Assembly (NCBI GenBank): GCA_020024765.1 | Contig: JAHHTG010000056.1 | Location: forward strand, 1 to 7,308 | Origin: Thomasclavelia sp. | GTDB taxonomy: Bacteria; Bacillota_I; Bacilli_A; Erysipelotrichales; Erysipelotrichaceae | Length of the DNA stretch: 7,308 bases | Reading direction: 5' to 3' | Shown: one piece after another, positions 6,231-7,308 of the stretch | How positions within the stretch are numbered: the first letter of the stretch is position 1 | Layout: each line of letters begins with the position of its first letter | The notes under the pieces: model-generated | Databases searched by the model: none | What the model saw: only the letters and a program-made list of their open reading frames with translations | Told to the model about the DNA's origin: nothing | Made by a program: the position numbers and the translations under genes

Positions 6231-7308
6231 AATCATTCTTGAATTCAAAATAGAATATTGAACCCTTTCCTAATTCGGAAGTTACTCCGTATTTTGCATG
6301 ATGTGCCTCTAAGATAGCACGGACAATCGCCAATCCTAAGCCAGTGGAATTGATATTCCGAGCAAAACTCTTATCAATCTTGAAATAGCGATCCCAAACT
6401 AATGGAATATCTTCTTCGGCAATACCATCACCATGATCTTCCACTTCAAATCTGACGATATCTTCATTGCTGATAATGCGAACTTCAATTAAACCACCCT
6501 CTTTTGAGTGCTTAATCGCATTTGACAAGTAATTCGCAACGACTTGAGTAATCTTGATTTCATCTGCCCACAACATTGATGGATGTAAATCAAGAACCAA
6601 CTTCATCTTATTTTGCTCAATTAGTTGACGATATAAAACCACAACTTTATTAACGACATCTTGTAAGTCAAAATTACTGCGAACAATCTTTGATTGACCT
6701 GCTTGCATTTTCGATAATTCACGCATATCTGTAACTAAATGATCCAAATAATCAACTTCTTTTATGATGACGTTTAGATGTTCTTCACGTTTTTCTTTAT
6801 CATCACCAGAAATATCCAAAATCATCTCACTATAAGCTTTAATCATTGTCAAAGGTGTTTTAATATCATGTGAAATATTCGCTACCAAATCCTTACGAAG
6901 TTCATCCATTTCACCCAATTTTTTACTCGCATCATTTAAAGTAACAGCTAAATCATTAATTTCTTCAAAAGAATCTGTTTTAAATGTCGCACTATAATCT
7001 CCATCGGCTAATTTATTAGCTTCCTTCTTCATCTTTAATATCGGATCACAGATGTTTTTGGCAAGTAGAATTGAAACCACAAAAGCTATTATTAGAACGA
7101 CAATTGTAATCCAAAAATATTGACGAATAAAGAAATCGACAATCGAACCAACTGGTTCTAAAGGACTATTGATATATAAATAATAATTAGCTAAATTACC
7201 GTCAATCTTTTTACCATAAATCAACATTTCCTGTGAAGAAATAGGTGAATTAAAAGTCAACGAAAACTCACTTTCTTCTTTCAAGTGATTTTTTAATAAT
7301 TTTGGACG
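6202..7308 (-). CDS. Membrane sensor histidine kinase, N-terminus beyond the window
   Basis: The reading frame is open to the right edge (368 residues visible, numbered from the edge), so the gene is partial. The TTG at 7282-7284 is in frame but is not needed as a start. Visible parts in order: the end of an extracytoplasmic sensor domain (about 1-60), a membrane helix (64-84, YFWITIVVLIIAF), HAMP (about 84-136), HisKA with phospho-acceptor H147 (NISHDIKTPLTMI), and HATPase_c with N box N259 and N263, G1 box DHGDGI (291-296), WDRYFKID as F box, and G2 box STGLGLAI (321-328). All key residues are intact, so it should autophosphorylate and pass phosphate to a response regulator, most likely encoded just upstream, outside the window. 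The sensed signal is unknown. The 3' end overlaps the methyltransferase start. Confidence 0.95.
   Translation of the reverse strand, partial: RPKLLKNHLKEESEFSLTFNSPISSQEMLIYGKKIDGNLANYYLYINSPLEPVGSIVDFFIRQYFWITIVVLIIAFVVSILLAKNICDPILKMKKEANKLADGDYSATFKTDSFEEINDLAVTLNDASKKLGEMDELRKDLVANISHDIKTPLTMIKAYSEMILDISGDDKEKREEHLNVIIKEVDYLDHLVTDMRELSKMQAGQSKIVRSNFDLQDVVNKVVVLYRQLIEQNKMKLVLDLHPSMLWADEIKITQVVANYLSNAIKHSKEGGLIEVRIISNEDIVRFEVEDHGDGIAEEDIPLVWDRYFKIDKSFARNINSTGLGLAIVRAILEAHHAKYGVTSELGKGSIFYFEFKNDYEETNEGLS

Noticed and set aside
7282..7284. TTG as the true start of the histidine kinase
   Set aside because: The frame stays open from here to the window edge, no ribosome binding site precedes it, and a kinase of this type needs a first membrane helix and full sensor domain upstream. 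The gene is simply cut.
147..7308. Reassigned genetic code (UGA as Trp)
   Set aside because: All Trp residues in the conserved proteins are read from TGG, and the genes have expected full lengths under the standard code.

Overview
The window is AT-rich (roughly one third G+C by eye) and carries bacterial housekeeping-type genes of a low-GC Gram-positive: strong GGAGG-type ribosome binding sites, short U-tailed hairpin terminators, a YitT-family membrane protein, a type III pantothenate kinase and a CPBP-family membrane protease. This fits Bacillota, perhaps an Erysipelotrichia-like or related lineage; I cannot fix the genus. The genes use the standard code (Trp is TGG and the genes stay open).

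Left edge (1-450): the 5' two thirds of a tRNA-Val(UAC) gene leaves the window on the minus strand. Back to back with it, on the plus strand, is a single small gene for an unrecognised 84-aa acidic protein. A 95-bp gap between them holds divergent promoter candidates whose -35 hexamers fall on the two arms of a short palindrome. The small gene ends at a strong hairpin terminator that also lies just past the end of the convergent minus-strand operon.

Middle (439-4639): a tightly packed minus-strand operon, transcribed right to left in the order coaBC, coaX, gdhA, CPBP protease. It probably starts from an extended -10 promoter near 4631-4639. CoaX phosphorylates pantothenate, and CoaBC converts 4'-phosphopantothenate to 4'-phosphopantetheine, so the two genes cover the first three steps from pantothenate toward coenzyme A. 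GdhA links 2-oxoglutarate and ammonia to glutamate. Gene junctions are 7 nt, a 10-nt overlap and 2 nt, so translation is probably coupled.

Right (4647-7308): a second minus-strand operon in the order sensor histidine kinase (N-terminus beyond the right edge), a TrmN6/YfiC-type methyltransferase, then a YitT-family membrane protein. It ends at a hairpin terminator 2 nt after the yitT-like stop codon. A cognate response regulator would be expected just outside the right edge.

I see no mobile element, CRISPR array, phage gene or obvious riboswitch. The region looks like ordinary chromosome. The less explained items are the orphan 84-aa gene with its symmetrical divergent promoter region, the CPBP protease in a CoA/glutamate operon, and the terminator-promoter junction between the two operons.
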